Of a stretch of DNA of 37,547 nucleotides, positions 30,320 through 37,547 are shown piece after piece. The stretch is taken from assembly GCA_009995365.1 (NCBI GenBank), contig JAACPR010000007.1, positions 1-37,547 of the forward strand, given 5' to 3'. The translations under genes were made by a program, and so were the position numbers. Every line of letters begins with the position of its first letter. The stretch's first letter is position 1. This stretch comes from Candidatus Parcubacteria bacterium (GTDB lineage: Bacteria > Patescibacteriota > Minisyncoccia > Phycocordibacterales > JAACPR01). Below the pieces are notes generated by a model that worked only from the letters and a program-made list of their open reading frames with translations, did not search any database and was not told the origin of the DNA.

Positions 30320-31053
30320 TGCTGTCTTTTCAAAAAAAAGTCGGAGAGACTCCCTTGGAAATGCTAAATCGTCTCAGAATTGAACAACCTGATTTCAAAG
30401 ATTCAAAGTTGTCTTATGCTGGAAGGCTCGATCCCATGGCAGAGGGTGAAATGCTAGTTTTGGTTGATGAGGAAAATAAAGATTATAAAGAATACCTTGG
30501 TTATGACAAAGAATATGAGGCGACTTTTTTGTTGGGGATTGAAACAGATACCGGCGACGCACTAGGGCTTATACAAAATTTTATAAAAAGTGATGAATAC
30601 GGAATGTTTTTAGAAAAAGAATTTCAAAATGTTTTAAAGGAAGAAGTTAAAAACCTAAAGGAAATTAAAAAACAGAAATATCCTTGGTTTTCGTCCATGG
30701 TTGTTGATGGTCTAAAATTATTTGATCATTTCAAGCGAGGAAATTTAGATATTAAAAGACCGACAAGAGATGTGAATATCAAAGAAATAGAACTTCTGTC
30801 TATTGAAAAAGAAAGCAAAGAAAATTTGGGAAAATACATTTCAGAAAATATATCCAAGATCAATGGAGAATTCCGACAAACAGAGATAATCAAAAAGTGG
30901 GAAAAGTATTTTGCCGATGATGCACCCGATTTTATCCTGACTTTTAGTGTAAAAATAAAAGTTTCAACAGGAACTTACATTAGAGGTTTGACCGAAAATT
31001 TTAATGAACCAACTATGCTTTTAAAATTAAAAAGAACTAAAGTTTTTGTTTAA
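30319..31053 (+). CDS. truB: TruB-type tRNA pseudouridine synthase
   Basis: The 244-residue protein carries the TruB catalytic motif LSYAGRLDPMAEGEMLVLV with the catalytic Asp38. It then has DKEYEATFLLGIETDTGDALG, a KKQKYPWFSSMVVDGLKLFDHFKRG segment equivalent to the KPPGVSAYxxAR region, and VSTGTYIRGLTEN near the end. TruB makes pseudouridine 55 in the T-arm of tRNA. The N-terminal GP.G.T/S start is reduced to KKVGETPLEMLNRLR, and the C-terminal PUA domain is absent, so this is a shortened, divergent member. It overlaps the preceding gene by one base. Confidence 0.85.
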   Translation: MLSFQKKVGETPLEMLNRLRIEQPDFKDSKLSYAGRLDPMAEGEMLVLVDEENKDYKEYLGYDKEYEATFLLGIETDTGDALGLIQNFIKSDEYGMFLEKEFQNVLKEEVKNLKEIKKQKYPWFSSMVVDGLKLFDHFKRGNLDIKRPTRDVNIKEIELLSIEKESKENLGKYISENISKINGEFRQTEIIKKWEKYFADDAPDFILTFSVKIKVSTGTYIRGLTENFNEPTMLLKLKRTKVFV

Positions 31054-31088
31054 GTGCATTTTATCTTAATTTCTGTTAACTTAGACTA

Positions 31089-32669
31089 ATGATTGAAGTA
31101 AAAAATCTAACCAAATATTACGGAGAAGAGCGTATTTTGAACCGCGTTTCTTTTAAAATTGAGAAAGAGCACAAAGTTGCTCTGGTTGGTTTTAATGGTG
31201 TTGGAAAATCTACTTTATTGAAAATTTTGGCGGGTGCTATCAAGCCTGACAAGGGAGACATTAATTACAACAAAAAAGTCACCATCGGATACTTGCCCCA
31301 AGAAACCAATAAATATGATGGTTACAAAGTCATAGATTTCTTGAAAGAATATGTAGACAAGGACGACGACGAACCTTTTAGGAGAAAAATCGAGATTATG
31401 TTCTCTGGTTTTATTTTGGATTCAGAAATAAAAAATAAAAAAATATCTCAAATCAGTAGTGGACAAAAAACAAAAGTATTTTTGACTGCGGTTTTGTTAA
31501 AAGAACCTAACTTACTTTTATTGGATGAGCCGACTAACAACCTCGATCTCCCTGCGTTAATTTGGTTAGAAAATTATTTAAAAGAATTTAACTCTGCTTT
31601 TATAGTGGTTTCTCATGATAAAAAGTTTTTGAGTAATGTCGCCAATAAGGTTTATGAAATAAATTGGGTTAAAAAAGATTTGGAAATCTCGAATGGAACT
31701 TATGAAGATTATCTAGAGAGAAAAAATAAAGAATTAAAAAGACAACAGCTGGATTATGATTTACAACAAGAAGACATAAACAGACTTAGAAAGCTAGCAA
31801 AAGACAAGCAAGAGAACGCCGCTAAGGGCGCAAAATATGTTGCGCCAGATAACGATCATATGTTGCAAGGATATCGACGTAACAAATCTTCTGATTCTCT
31901 GAGAGATTCGAAAGTTATATTCAATAGAATCAAAAGAATGGATAAGGTCGACAAACCAGAGCATAGAAAAAGTTTTATCATTGATATTGAAGAAGAAAAT
32001 ATTGGAGATTCACGAGACGTTATTTTAAAAGACTTGATTACAGGCTATGAAGACTTTCAAATTGGTCCTATAAATTTAAATATTGAATCCGGAGATAGAG
32101 TTTGTATTTTGGGGTTGAATGGAACCGGTAAGACAACTTTGTTAAAAACTATCATTGGTGATTTAAAAGCGATCTCTGGCCAAGTTGAAGTTGGAGAAGG
32201 AATTAGGTTTGGAAATTTGATGCAAGAATATCAAAATATTCCGAAGAAAAAAACGCTGTCTAAATTTTTAATTGATAGAACCGGACTTGAGAAAAAAGAA
32301 GTTGAAAACTACTTAGACTTTTTTGGATTCAAAGAGGTGCAGTATAACGATGAAATATCTATTCTGAGTCCTGGATCAAAAGCTAGATTGATTTTGGCTC
32401 TTTTTGCGATTGAAAATGTTAATACACTTATTTTAGATGAGCCAACTAATAATTTGGACTTGGAAGCGGGTGGAGCATTACAAAAAGCTGTAGACAAATT
32501 TAAAGGAACAATTATTTTTGTTACTCACGATCGTATGTTTGTTGAAAAGTCTAGATTTAATAAATTATTTTTATTAGGAAACGGAGATTTATCTAAAGTA
32601 GAAAATTTCAAAGACTATGTTGATGAAATGGATAAAAAGTCTAAAAAATTAATTAGGTTGATTAAATAA
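31089..32669 (+). CDS. ABC-F family ATPase (second copy)
   Basis: A 526-residue protein with two ABC domains and no membrane helices. Domain 1 has GFNGVGKST, ISSGQK and LLLDEPTNNLDLP. The linker (about 208-285) is charged and coiled-coil-like (KNKELKRQQLDYDLQQEDINRL). Domain 2 has GLNGTGKTT, LSPGSKARL (signature G-Q replaced by G-S) and LILDEPTNNLDLEA. The layout matches the Uup/EttA/YdiF group of ribosome-associated ABC-F proteins. It differs clearly from the copy at 9905, so this genome segment has at least two types. The promoter is weak (TTAACT, 7 bases before the ATG). Confidence 0.9.
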   Translation: MIEVKNLTKYYGEERILNRVSFKIEKEHKVALVGFNGVGKSTLLKILAGAIKPDKGDINYNKKVTIGYLPQETNKYDGYKVIDFLKEYVDKDDDEPFRRKIEIMFSGFILDSEIKNKKISQISSGQKTKVFLTAVLLKEPNLLLLDEPTNNLDLPALIWLENYLKEFNSAFIVVSHDKKFLSNVANKVYEINWVKKDLEISNGTYEDYLERKNKELKRQQLDYDLQQEDINRLRKLAKDKQENAAKGAKYVAPDNDHMLQGYRRNKSSDSLRDSKVIFNRIKRMDKVDKPEHRKSFIIDIEEENIGDSRDVILKDLITGYEDFQIGPINLNIESGDRVCILGLNGTGKTTLLKTIIGDLKAISGQVEVGEGIRFGNLMQEYQNIPKKKTLSKFLIDRTGLEKKEVENYLDFFGFKEVQYNDEISILSPGSKARLILALFAIENVNTLILDEPTNNLDLEAGGALQKAVDKFKGTIIFVTHDRMFVEKSRFNKLFLLGNGDLSKVENFKDYVDEMDKKSKKLIRLIK

Positions 32670-32676
32670 AATTAAG

Positions 32677-32682
32677 TATAAT
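32677..32682 (+). promoter_or_regulatory. Leaderless promoter
   Basis: A perfect TATAAT ends 7 bases before the ATG at 32690. Confidence 0.6.
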
Positions 32683-32689
32683 TAGTTTA

Positions 32690-33118
32690 ATGATATTAAA
32701 TTTTATTGAATTATTTATTATATTGGCTGGTTTTGTTATTGGGTTAGGTGCGGTGGTTGTTATTGACCTGCATGGCTTTCTTGCTAGAAAATCAAATTAT
32801 TGGACACTTGCAACTACTAGAACACACAAAGTTACCAAGCCGATGATTTGGGTGGGTATGACACTAGTTTTAATTGGCGGTCTACTGAATTATTCTGGAA
32901 ATTTTTTATTGGTGCATTTAATTTTATCAGGCCTGCTTATTTTAAACGGTTTATTCCTCAATTTTGTTGTTAGTCCATTTCTATTAAAAAGAGAAAGGGA
33001 AGGGATGGAGTCAGAATTGCTACCAGATTCTCTACAAAAAAAGATTATCATAAGTTTTATTCTATCTGTTATTGGGTGGTGGACATCAATCGGGCTTTTT
33101 ATTTTGTTTTTGTTGTAA
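32690..33118 (+). CDS. Multi-pass membrane protein, unknown
   Basis: The 142-residue product has four predicted helices (about 4-27, 52-68, 71-92 and 118-141). A short basic cytosolic loop carries KSNYWTLATTRTHKVTKP. Its build, with IDLHGF at the end of helix 1 and a W near the end (GWWTSIG), resembles the 185-residue protein at 25353 (SDAMFF and SWTFTI at the same places), so the two may be distant paralogues. No function is known. Confidence 0.55.
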   Translation: MILNFIELFIILAGFVIGLGAVVVIDLHGFLARKSNYWTLATTRTHKVTKPMIWVGMTLVLIGGLLNYSGNFLLVHLILSGLLILNGLFLNFVVSPFLLKREREGMESELLPDSLQKKIIISFILSVIGWWTSIGLFILFLL

Positions 33119-33248
33119 TTTAAAAAGCATAAAGTTTTCTGACTTGCGACTTTGACTTTAGTCGAATAATGTTGTATTCTGCTTAAAGATCATTTCGGGT
33201 CTTTTTAAGTAAACAAAAAACAATCCAAGCAATCTTCAAACAATAAAA

Positions 33249-33255
33249 GAGAGGA
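33249..33255 (+). promoter_or_regulatory. Strong Shine-Dalgarno sequence
   Basis: GAGAGGA lies 5 bases before the ATG at 33261, in the same AAAGAGAGGAAAA type of context as pheA, tyrA and the decarboxylase. Confidence 0.7.
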
Positions 33256-33260
33256 AAAAT

Positions 33261-33776
33261 ATGACAGATACGACAATTCCTGCAGTGAAAGAAAACAAAT
33301 TCATCGATGCAACAAATATTCTGGATCATAACGAACCAGTTTCTGTAAAGCATAATATTCCGTTAAAGGATCTAATATTCAAATTAGGTCCAGGATTCGG
33401 ATACGCAAAAATTTTTGACGAGCTAACCCCTTCGTCAACAGATCGAAAAGTGATTTTTCATCTAATCGGTCATCAGGTCGAAGGTGCCGAATCTTGGCCC
33501 ATAGTAAAAGAGATGGAAGAATTTGGAGCTTCTCTAGGGTATCGAAAGACAAATATCAGAGAACTTCTCTATTTTTGTAAAGATATTCGCGAAGAGCACC
33601 ATCAACATCATGAAATCAGGAATTATGATGTTGTCGCTTCCGGATCGGAAGCTCAGATGACAAGAAATATTTCGGGTCATTATCCTATGGCGCCAAGCGC
33701 ATTTTCGATGTCTTCTTTCTCAAAGAGGGCAAAGTGTCCGCCAAAGGTATTACTATTGATGGCTGAAGAGGTTTAA
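33261..33776 (+). CDS. Soluble protein of unknown function with Shine-Dalgarno/terminator architecture
   Basis: The 171-residue product has no signal or membrane helix. Visible features are LIFKLGPGFGYAKIFDEL near 38-56, KVIFHLIGHQVEGAESWPIVKEMEEFGASLGY near 71-95, a His cluster (EEHHQHHEIRNYD, about 121-133) and a Ser/Met-rich end (SGHYPMAPSAFSMSSFSK). Four His in six residues could bind metal. I recognise no family. Its gene has a leader of more than 60 bases, a strong Shine-Dalgarno and a strong terminator, the same make-up as the decarboxylase and pheA-tyrA units, which suggests common origin or regulation. Confidence 0.65.
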   Translation: MTDTTIPAVKENKFIDATNILDHNEPVSVKHNIPLKDLIFKLGPGFGYAKIFDELTPSSTDRKVIFHLIGHQVEGAESWPIVKEMEEFGASLGYRKTNIRELLYFCKDIREEHHQHHEIRNYDVVASGSEAQMTRNISGHYPMAPSAFSMSSFSKRAKCPPKVLLLMAEEV

Positions 33777-33812
33777 CGGTCTCCGGATTGAATTGTCTGA
33801 TAAATTTACAAG

Positions 33813-33842
33813 GGAACTCACAACGCGTGGGTTCCTTTTTTT
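33813..33842 (+). terminator. Intrinsic terminator
   Basis: GGAACTCAC (33813-33821) pairs with GTGGGTTCC (33827-33835) with one T-G pair, a 5-base loop and a T7 tract, 37 bases after the stop codon. Confidence 0.92.
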
Positions 33843-33854
33843 ATTCAAATAGTA

Positions 33855-33860
33855 GATAAT
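33855..33860 (+). promoter_or_regulatory. Leaderless promoter
   Basis: GATAAT (one mismatch to TATAAT) ends 7 bases before the ATG at 33868, just after the terminator. Confidence 0.5.
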
Positions 33861-33867
33861 GTAATTA

Positions 33868-34377
33868 ATGAGAATTTTTTATTCAGTAATAATTTTTGTT
33901 GCTATTTGTGTGATTGCAATTTTTGCTATTGGTATTGCAGCCCCTGAACAATACGAACAAGAATTGAGTGCTACTTATGATTACAAGATAGAAAAAGTTT
34001 GGAACATATTAACTTCTGTTGAAAATTATCCCTTGAAGAAAAACAATTTAGTAGAAATTGAAGTTCTAGATAGTTCATACAGTCGTATATTTGAATGGAG
34101 AGAAATTTACAGTGATAAAATAATGGAATACAAAGTTTTAGAAAAAAATCCATATTACTACAAGGTAGAAGTTAAAGAAGACAATTTTTATGAAGGAGTA
34201 TGGGAATATTATTTGGAATTTACAGATAAAACTAAACTTACAATTGTAGAAAAAAGCGTCAATACAAATATTTGGGAAAGAGGTATTGATACTATTTTAA
34301 GACGCAATCAATACATAAATAATGAATTTAAGTGGATAAGAGTCTCACTGTTGAATGACTTAATATATGAATTATGA
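33868..34377 (+). CDS. SRPBCC-like membrane-anchored protein
   Basis: The 169-residue protein has an N-terminal hydrophobic helix (about 4-26). The following domain has the strand-helix order of the START/SRPBCC (polyketide cyclase-like) fold: YEQELSATYDYKIEKVWNILTSVENYPLKKNN opens it, and a long C-terminal helix closes it (RRNQYINNEFKWIRVSLLNDLIYEL). Such domains bind hydrophobic ligands. It would face outward, an unusual location for the fold. The last 4 bases overlap the DUF192 gene (ATGA), so the two are one operon. Confidence 0.7.
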   Translation: MRIFYSVIIFVAICVIAIFAIGIAAPEQYEQELSATYDYKIEKVWNILTSVENYPLKKNNLVEIEVLDSSYSRIFEWREIYSDKIMEYKVLEKNPYYYKVEVKEDNFYEGVWEYYLEFTDKTKLTIVEKSVNTNIWERGIDTILRRNQYINNEFKWIRVSLLNDLIYEL

Positions 34378-34868
34378 ATTTAAGCAAGGCCGATAGACTA
34401 ATAATTTTAGCTACAAAAACTATACTTGGTTTCGTGGTGTTTTTTGTGTTTTTGTATACAGTCCCAATTTATAAGCAATTCAAAAACAGCGATATTGTCT
34501 TAGCTTTTATGAATCAAAAAAATGCTGTAATAGGGGAAACTGCGTTAAAAGTCGAAATCGTCGATACTTTACAAGAAAGAGCTAAAGGATTAAGTGGTAG
34601 AGACAATTTAAAACAAAAAGAAGGGTTATTCTTTGTTTTTGAAGAAGATGATTATCATGGAATATGGATGAAAGATATGAATTTTTCAATAGATATTATT
34701 TGGCTTGATTCTACGATGCAGATAGTTGATTACAAGGAAAATGCGAGTCCGGATAGCTATCCAAAAGTTTTTAAGCCTCAAAAAAAGTCTAGATATGTGC
34801 TAGAAGTTCCCGCAGGTTTCTTCTCAGAAAATAATTTAAAGCTTTATGATGAGATGACAATTTTATAA
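34374..34868 (+). CDS. DUF192-family extracytoplasmic protein
   Basis: A 164-residue protein with an N-terminal membrane helix (about 12-32), followed by a full DUF192 domain. ALKVEIVDTLQERAKGLSGRDNLKQKEGLFFVFEEDDYHGIWMKDMNFSIDIIWLDSTMQIV contains the conserved R.xGLm.R and F.m..m.f.iDi.fld patterns. YVLEVPAGFFSENNLKLYD matches the end of the domain. DUF192 proteins are small beta-barrels outside the membrane with no settled function. It is translationally coupled to the SRPBCC-like gene. Confidence 0.88.
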   Translation: MNLSKADRLIILATKTILGFVVFFVFLYTVPIYKQFKNSDIVLAFMNQKNAVIGETALKVEIVDTLQERAKGLSGRDNLKQKEGLFFVFEEDDYHGIWMKDMNFSIDIIWLDSTMQIVDYKENASPDSYPKVFKPQKKSRYVLEVPAGFFSENNLKLYDEMTIL

Positions 34869-34970
34869 TTTTCGTTCTGATTTTTTTAGAAAAACTTTAT
34901 CTAGGCGACCATATTTACAGGCTTGATACGGAACCATTCTTTACATCTTTTTTATTTTGTTATCCCATAG

Positions 34971-34979
34971 TTATCCACA
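34971..34979 (+). promoter_or_regulatory. Consensus DnaA box upstream of the ribonucleotide reductase gene
   Basis: TTATCCACA is a perfect match to the bacterial DnaA box, 61 bases before the reductase ATG. TTATCCCAT 11 bases further upstream (34960-34968) matches only its first six bases. Confidence 0.5.
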
Positions 34980-35039
34980 GCTTTTCACCAACTACAAAGA
35001 GATAGAATATAACAACCTTAATAGTTAATTATTAAAATT

Positions 35040-37409
35040 ATGGCAAAAAAGAGCACAAAAAATATTAAAAAAACACCTAATAATAAGGTTAAAAATACAA
35101 TAAAGACAAATAAAAACACTTCTAAATTTGTAAAAAATGTAAGAAAAAGAGATGGTTCAATCGTCCCATTTGATCTAGAAAAAGTGACAAATGCTATTTA
35201 TAAAGCTTTAGTCAATACAAATGAAGGTGATATGGATGATGCAATTTTGATTACAAATCATGTTCATTCAGAATTAGCTAAAATATCAAAGACTTTCAAA
35301 GGTTTTGTGCCAACCGTTGAAGGAATTCAGGATATAGTAGAGCAACAGCTTATAATCAATCAATATCCTAATACTTCAAAACACTATATTTTATATCGCG
35401 AAGAACGTGCCAAAATTCGTGCTCAAAAAGCCATAGTTATTCCAGAAAAAGTTAAGAAACTTGCTTCTGAATCTAAAAAATACTTTAAAAACCCTCTTGC
35501 AGAGTTCGTATATTACAGAACTTATTCAAAATGGATTGATACTGAAAATCGTCGTGAGACATGGATTGAAACAGTTGGGCGATATATTAATTTTATGAAA
35601 AAGAACCTTGGTAATAAACTGAAGGAATCAGAATACGAAGAAATTCGCCAAGCGATTTTAAAACAAGAAATTATGCCTTCAATGCGTCTAATGCAATTTG
35701 CTGGTGATGCTGCTGAGAAAACAAATGTTTGTGCCTACAACTGTTCATTCATTGCACCATCAAGGATCAAAGACTTTTCAGAAATTATGTATGTTTGTAT
35801 GTGTGGAACAGGAGTTGGATTCGCTGCCGAATCAGAAAATGTTCAAAAATTCCCACAAATCCAAAAACAAACAGGAAAGAAAAGACCAATATTTGTGGTT
35901 CCAGACTCTACTGAGGGTTGGTGTGATTCTCTGAATGCTGGATTAGAGGCTTGGTTTGCTGGTGAAGATATCGATTTTGATTATTCACAAATTCGCCCAG
36001 AAGGAGAGAGATTGAAAACTAAAGGAGGAAAAGCTTCAGGGCCAGCACCACTAAAAGAACTGCATGAATTTTGTAGAAACAAAGTTCTATCAAAACAAGG
36101 TCGCCGGCTTGCAAACATCGATGTTCATGATATTGCTTGTATGATTGGTAGAGTCGTCGTCGTTGGAGGAGTTCGCCGTAGCGCCATGATTTCTCTTTCA
36201 GAGCTTAACGATTATGATATGAGAGAAGCAAAAGACGGACAATTCTGGATTAATCATCCTCAAAGATCAATGGCAAACAACTCTGCAGTTTACGAAGTAA
36301 AACCTTCTACAACAGATTTTCTTGATGAATGGGTTTCTCTTATGAAATCAGGAACAGGTGAAAGAGGTATTTTTAACCGCGGAAGTCTTAAAACTCAATT
36401 ACCAGAAAGAAGGATTGAAAAAGTTGGTGAAGATACACAGTGGGGAACAAATCCATGTGGAGAAATTATTCTACAATCAAAACAATTCTGTAATCTTTCA
36501 GAAGTAGTGTGTCGTTCAGAAGATACAGAAGCTTCACTTCTTAGAAAAATTCGCCTAGCAACAATTCTTGGAACTTACCAAGCTTCTCTTACAAAATTCC
36601 CATACCTATCAAAGAAATGGAAAGACAACTGTGAAGACGAAGCTCTTCTAGGGGTATCTCTAACAGGACAATGGGATTGTAATACAGTTCGTGATGATAA
36701 AGTTTTGCAAAAACTTAGAAAAGAAACTATCAAAATTAACAAGCAATTTGCAAAAAGATTCAAAATCAACGAATCAACATGTATCACAACAACAAAGCCT
36801 TCAGGAACAGTTTCTCAAGTTGTGGATTCTTCATCAGGAATGCATCCTCGTCATGCAGAATATTATATCCGTCGTGTGAGAATTGGTAGAACAGATTCAC
36901 TTTTCCAAATGCTAAAAGACCAAAACGTTCCTTATTTTCCAGAGGTTGGATACAACTACGACAACGCTCCTACTTTTGTTCTAGAATTTCCAGTAAAGGC
37001 TCCAAATGGCGCTATTGTGAAAGATAAAGTTTCAGCGCTTGATCAATTAGAACATTGGAAATTAGTGAAAACTAACTACACAGAACATAACCCATCAGTA
37101 ACAGTTTCAGTTGGTGATGATGAGTGGATCAAGGTTGGTAACTGGATTTATGAAAATTGGGATAATGTCGGAGGTCTTTCATTCCTACCTCGTTCAGATC
37201 ATGCTTACCAGTTAGCTCCATATGAAGAAATCGACAAAGAGAAATATGAAGAAATGATTAAGAAAGTTGATCACATAGATTTCTCAAAAATTCTTGCATA
37301 TGAAAGCACAAACAATATTGATATGAAGCAAGAGTTAGCTTGTTCGTCAGGAGTTTGCGAGACGGATGATTTGTTGGCGCAGGAGGCTAATAAGTCCGCT
37401 AATAAGTAA
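35040..37409 (+). CDS. nrdJ: Adenosylcobalamin-dependent ribonucleoside-triphosphate reductase (class II)
   Basis: The 789-residue protein has a Lys/Asn-rich N-terminal tail (1-30), then an ATP-cone (about 31-125, VRKRDGSIVPFDLEKVTNAIYKAL) for allosteric control, then the ten-stranded reductase barrel. NPCGEI holds Cys473, predicted thiyl-radical Cys, and FCNL holds Cys484, 11 residues on, the spacing of Cys408/Cys419 in the Lactobacillus enzyme. NVCAYNC (Cys231, Cys235) supplies the partner Cys. TTKPSGTVSQVVDSSSGMHPRHAEYYIRR is the loop that follows. The C-terminal CSSGVC (768, 773) is the shuttle pair re-reduced by thioredoxin. It makes dNTPs and needs B12, probably scavenged. A DnaA box lies upstream. 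Confidence 0.95.
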   Translation: MAKKSTKNIKKTPNNKVKNTIKTNKNTSKFVKNVRKRDGSIVPFDLEKVTNAIYKALVNTNEGDMDDAILITNHVHSELAKISKTFKGFVPTVEGIQDIVEQQLIINQYPNTSKHYILYREERAKIRAQKAIVIPEKVKKLASESKKYFKNPLAEFVYYRTYSKWIDTENRRETWIETVGRYINFMKKNLGNKLKESEYEEIRQAILKQEIMPSMRLMQFAGDAAEKTNVCAYNCSFIAPSRIKDFSEIMYVCMCGTGVGFAAESENVQKFPQIQKQTGKKRPIFVVPDSTEGWCDSLNAGLEAWFAGEDIDFDYSQIRPEGERLKTKGGKASGPAPLKELHEFCRNKVLSKQGRRLANIDVHDIACMIGRVVVVGGVRRSAMISLSELNDYDMREAKDGQFWINHPQRSMANNSAVYEVKPSTTDFLDEWVSLMKSGTGERGIFNRGSLKTQLPERRIEKVGEDTQWGTNPCGEIILQSKQFCNLSEVVCRSEDTEASLLRKIRLATILGTYQASLTKFPYLSKKWKDNCEDEALLGVSLTGQWDCNTVRDDKVLQKLRKETIKINKQFAKRFKINESTCITTTKPSGTVSQVVDSSSGMHPRHAEYYIRRVRIGRTDSLFQMLKDQNVPYFPEVGYNYDNAPTFVLEFPVKAPNGAIVKDKVSALDQLEHWKLVKTNYTEHNPSVTVSVGDDEWIKVGNWIYENWDNVGGLSFLPRSDHAYQLAPYEEIDKEKYEEMIKKVDHIDFSKILAYESTNNIDMKQELACSSGVCETDDLLAQEANKSANK

Positions 37410-37508
37410 CAACACCCAACACCATCACAACATATCTTTTCTAAAACAAACCACTAATAACATTATCTCTCTCGTTCCCGTCCTCGACAACACCCAACAC
37501 CACCACAA
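37409..37508 (+). repeat. 22-bp direct repeat in a C-rich, G-poor trailer
   Basis: A 22-base unit starting ACAACACCCAACACC occurs at 37409-37430 and 37487-37508, with one difference. The whole tail after the reductase gene is nearly free of G on the + strand, with many C residues, and no intrinsic hairpin is seen. Confidence 0.75.
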
Positions 37509-37547
37509 TAATATTATTTTAATAGACACACGTTCGTTGCTACGCAA

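Noticed and set aside
33185-33215. Hairpin AAAGA...TCTTT before the 171-residue gene as an attenuator
   Set aside because: The stem is only 5 bp plus a bulged extension, and no leader peptide is visible.
1-37547. Recoded UGA (Gly) as in Gracilibacteria or Absconditabacteria
   Set aside because: TGA is the terminal codon of the genes ending at 20792, 26895 and 27719, and reading through would not extend known families.
1-37547. CRISPR arrays or prophage modules
   Set aside because: No regularly spaced repeats and no capsid, terminase, integrase or lysis genes; the holin-like family at 9512 is a common cellular protein.

Overview
The window looks like a chromosomal segment of an AT-rich ultrasmall bacterium of the Candidate Phyla Radiation (Patescibacteria, most likely a Parcubacteria lineage). 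This is an inference from gene content: a giant secreted protein with BspA-type repeats and a C-terminal peptidoglycan-binding domain, a DUF5667 secreted protein, a glutaredoxin-MauE fusion, an adenosylcobalamin-dependent ribonucleotide reductase, and many small proteins with one N-terminal membrane helix. UGA ends several genes (the decarboxylase at 19470, pheA, tyrA), so the code is standard bacterial, not the UGA=Gly code of Gracilibacteria. I see no rRNA, tRNA or CRISPR array. No gap without a gene exceeds about 250 bases.

Layout. Positions 1-9000 are an accessory region: a small membrane-anchored protein, a SET-domain protein, a 1070-residue surface protein, a serine hydrolase gene broken by one stop codon, a gene broken by an apparent one-base loss in an A-run, two P-loop kinases, a hicB-hicA toxin-antitoxin pair, a double-NUDIX protein and an HExxH protein. 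Positions 9000-15750 hold a cupin, a holin-like membrane protein, an ABC-F ATPase, secreted proteins, and a set of redox or metal proteins (glutaredoxin-MauE, a Cys/His-containing membrane protein, DUF305, DUF411), followed by an FMN reductase. Positions 15766-19100 are core: a DEAD-box helicase divergent from typA/bipA. Positions 19100-33800 mix a PLP-dependent decarboxylase, a YceI protein, two tandem M14 carboxypeptidase-like paralogues, a Gmad2-domain protein, a pheA-tyrA pair, a divergent ZIP transporter/Fur-family regulator pair, a TruB-type pseudouridine synthase, and a second ABC-F ATPase. Positions 33800-37547 hold SRPBCC and DUF192 proteins and the ribonucleotide reductase.

Gene expression shows distinct start architectures. 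Many genes carry a TATAAT-like -10 box 6-8 bases before the ATG, which predicts leaderless mRNAs and corrects several start codons. A second set (decarboxylase, pheA, tyrA and an unknown 171-residue protein) has a strong Shine-Dalgarno sequence, and its three transcription units end in strong intrinsic terminators. A possible third set has AT-rich leaders without a Shine-Dalgarno sequence.

The items most worth a second look are the tandem M14 pair in which the upstream copy has lost its predicted zinc and catalytic residues, the Shine-Dalgarno/terminator gene set with its uncharacterised member, the perfect 23-bp palindrome between the ZIP and Fur genes, and the two broken genes side by side.
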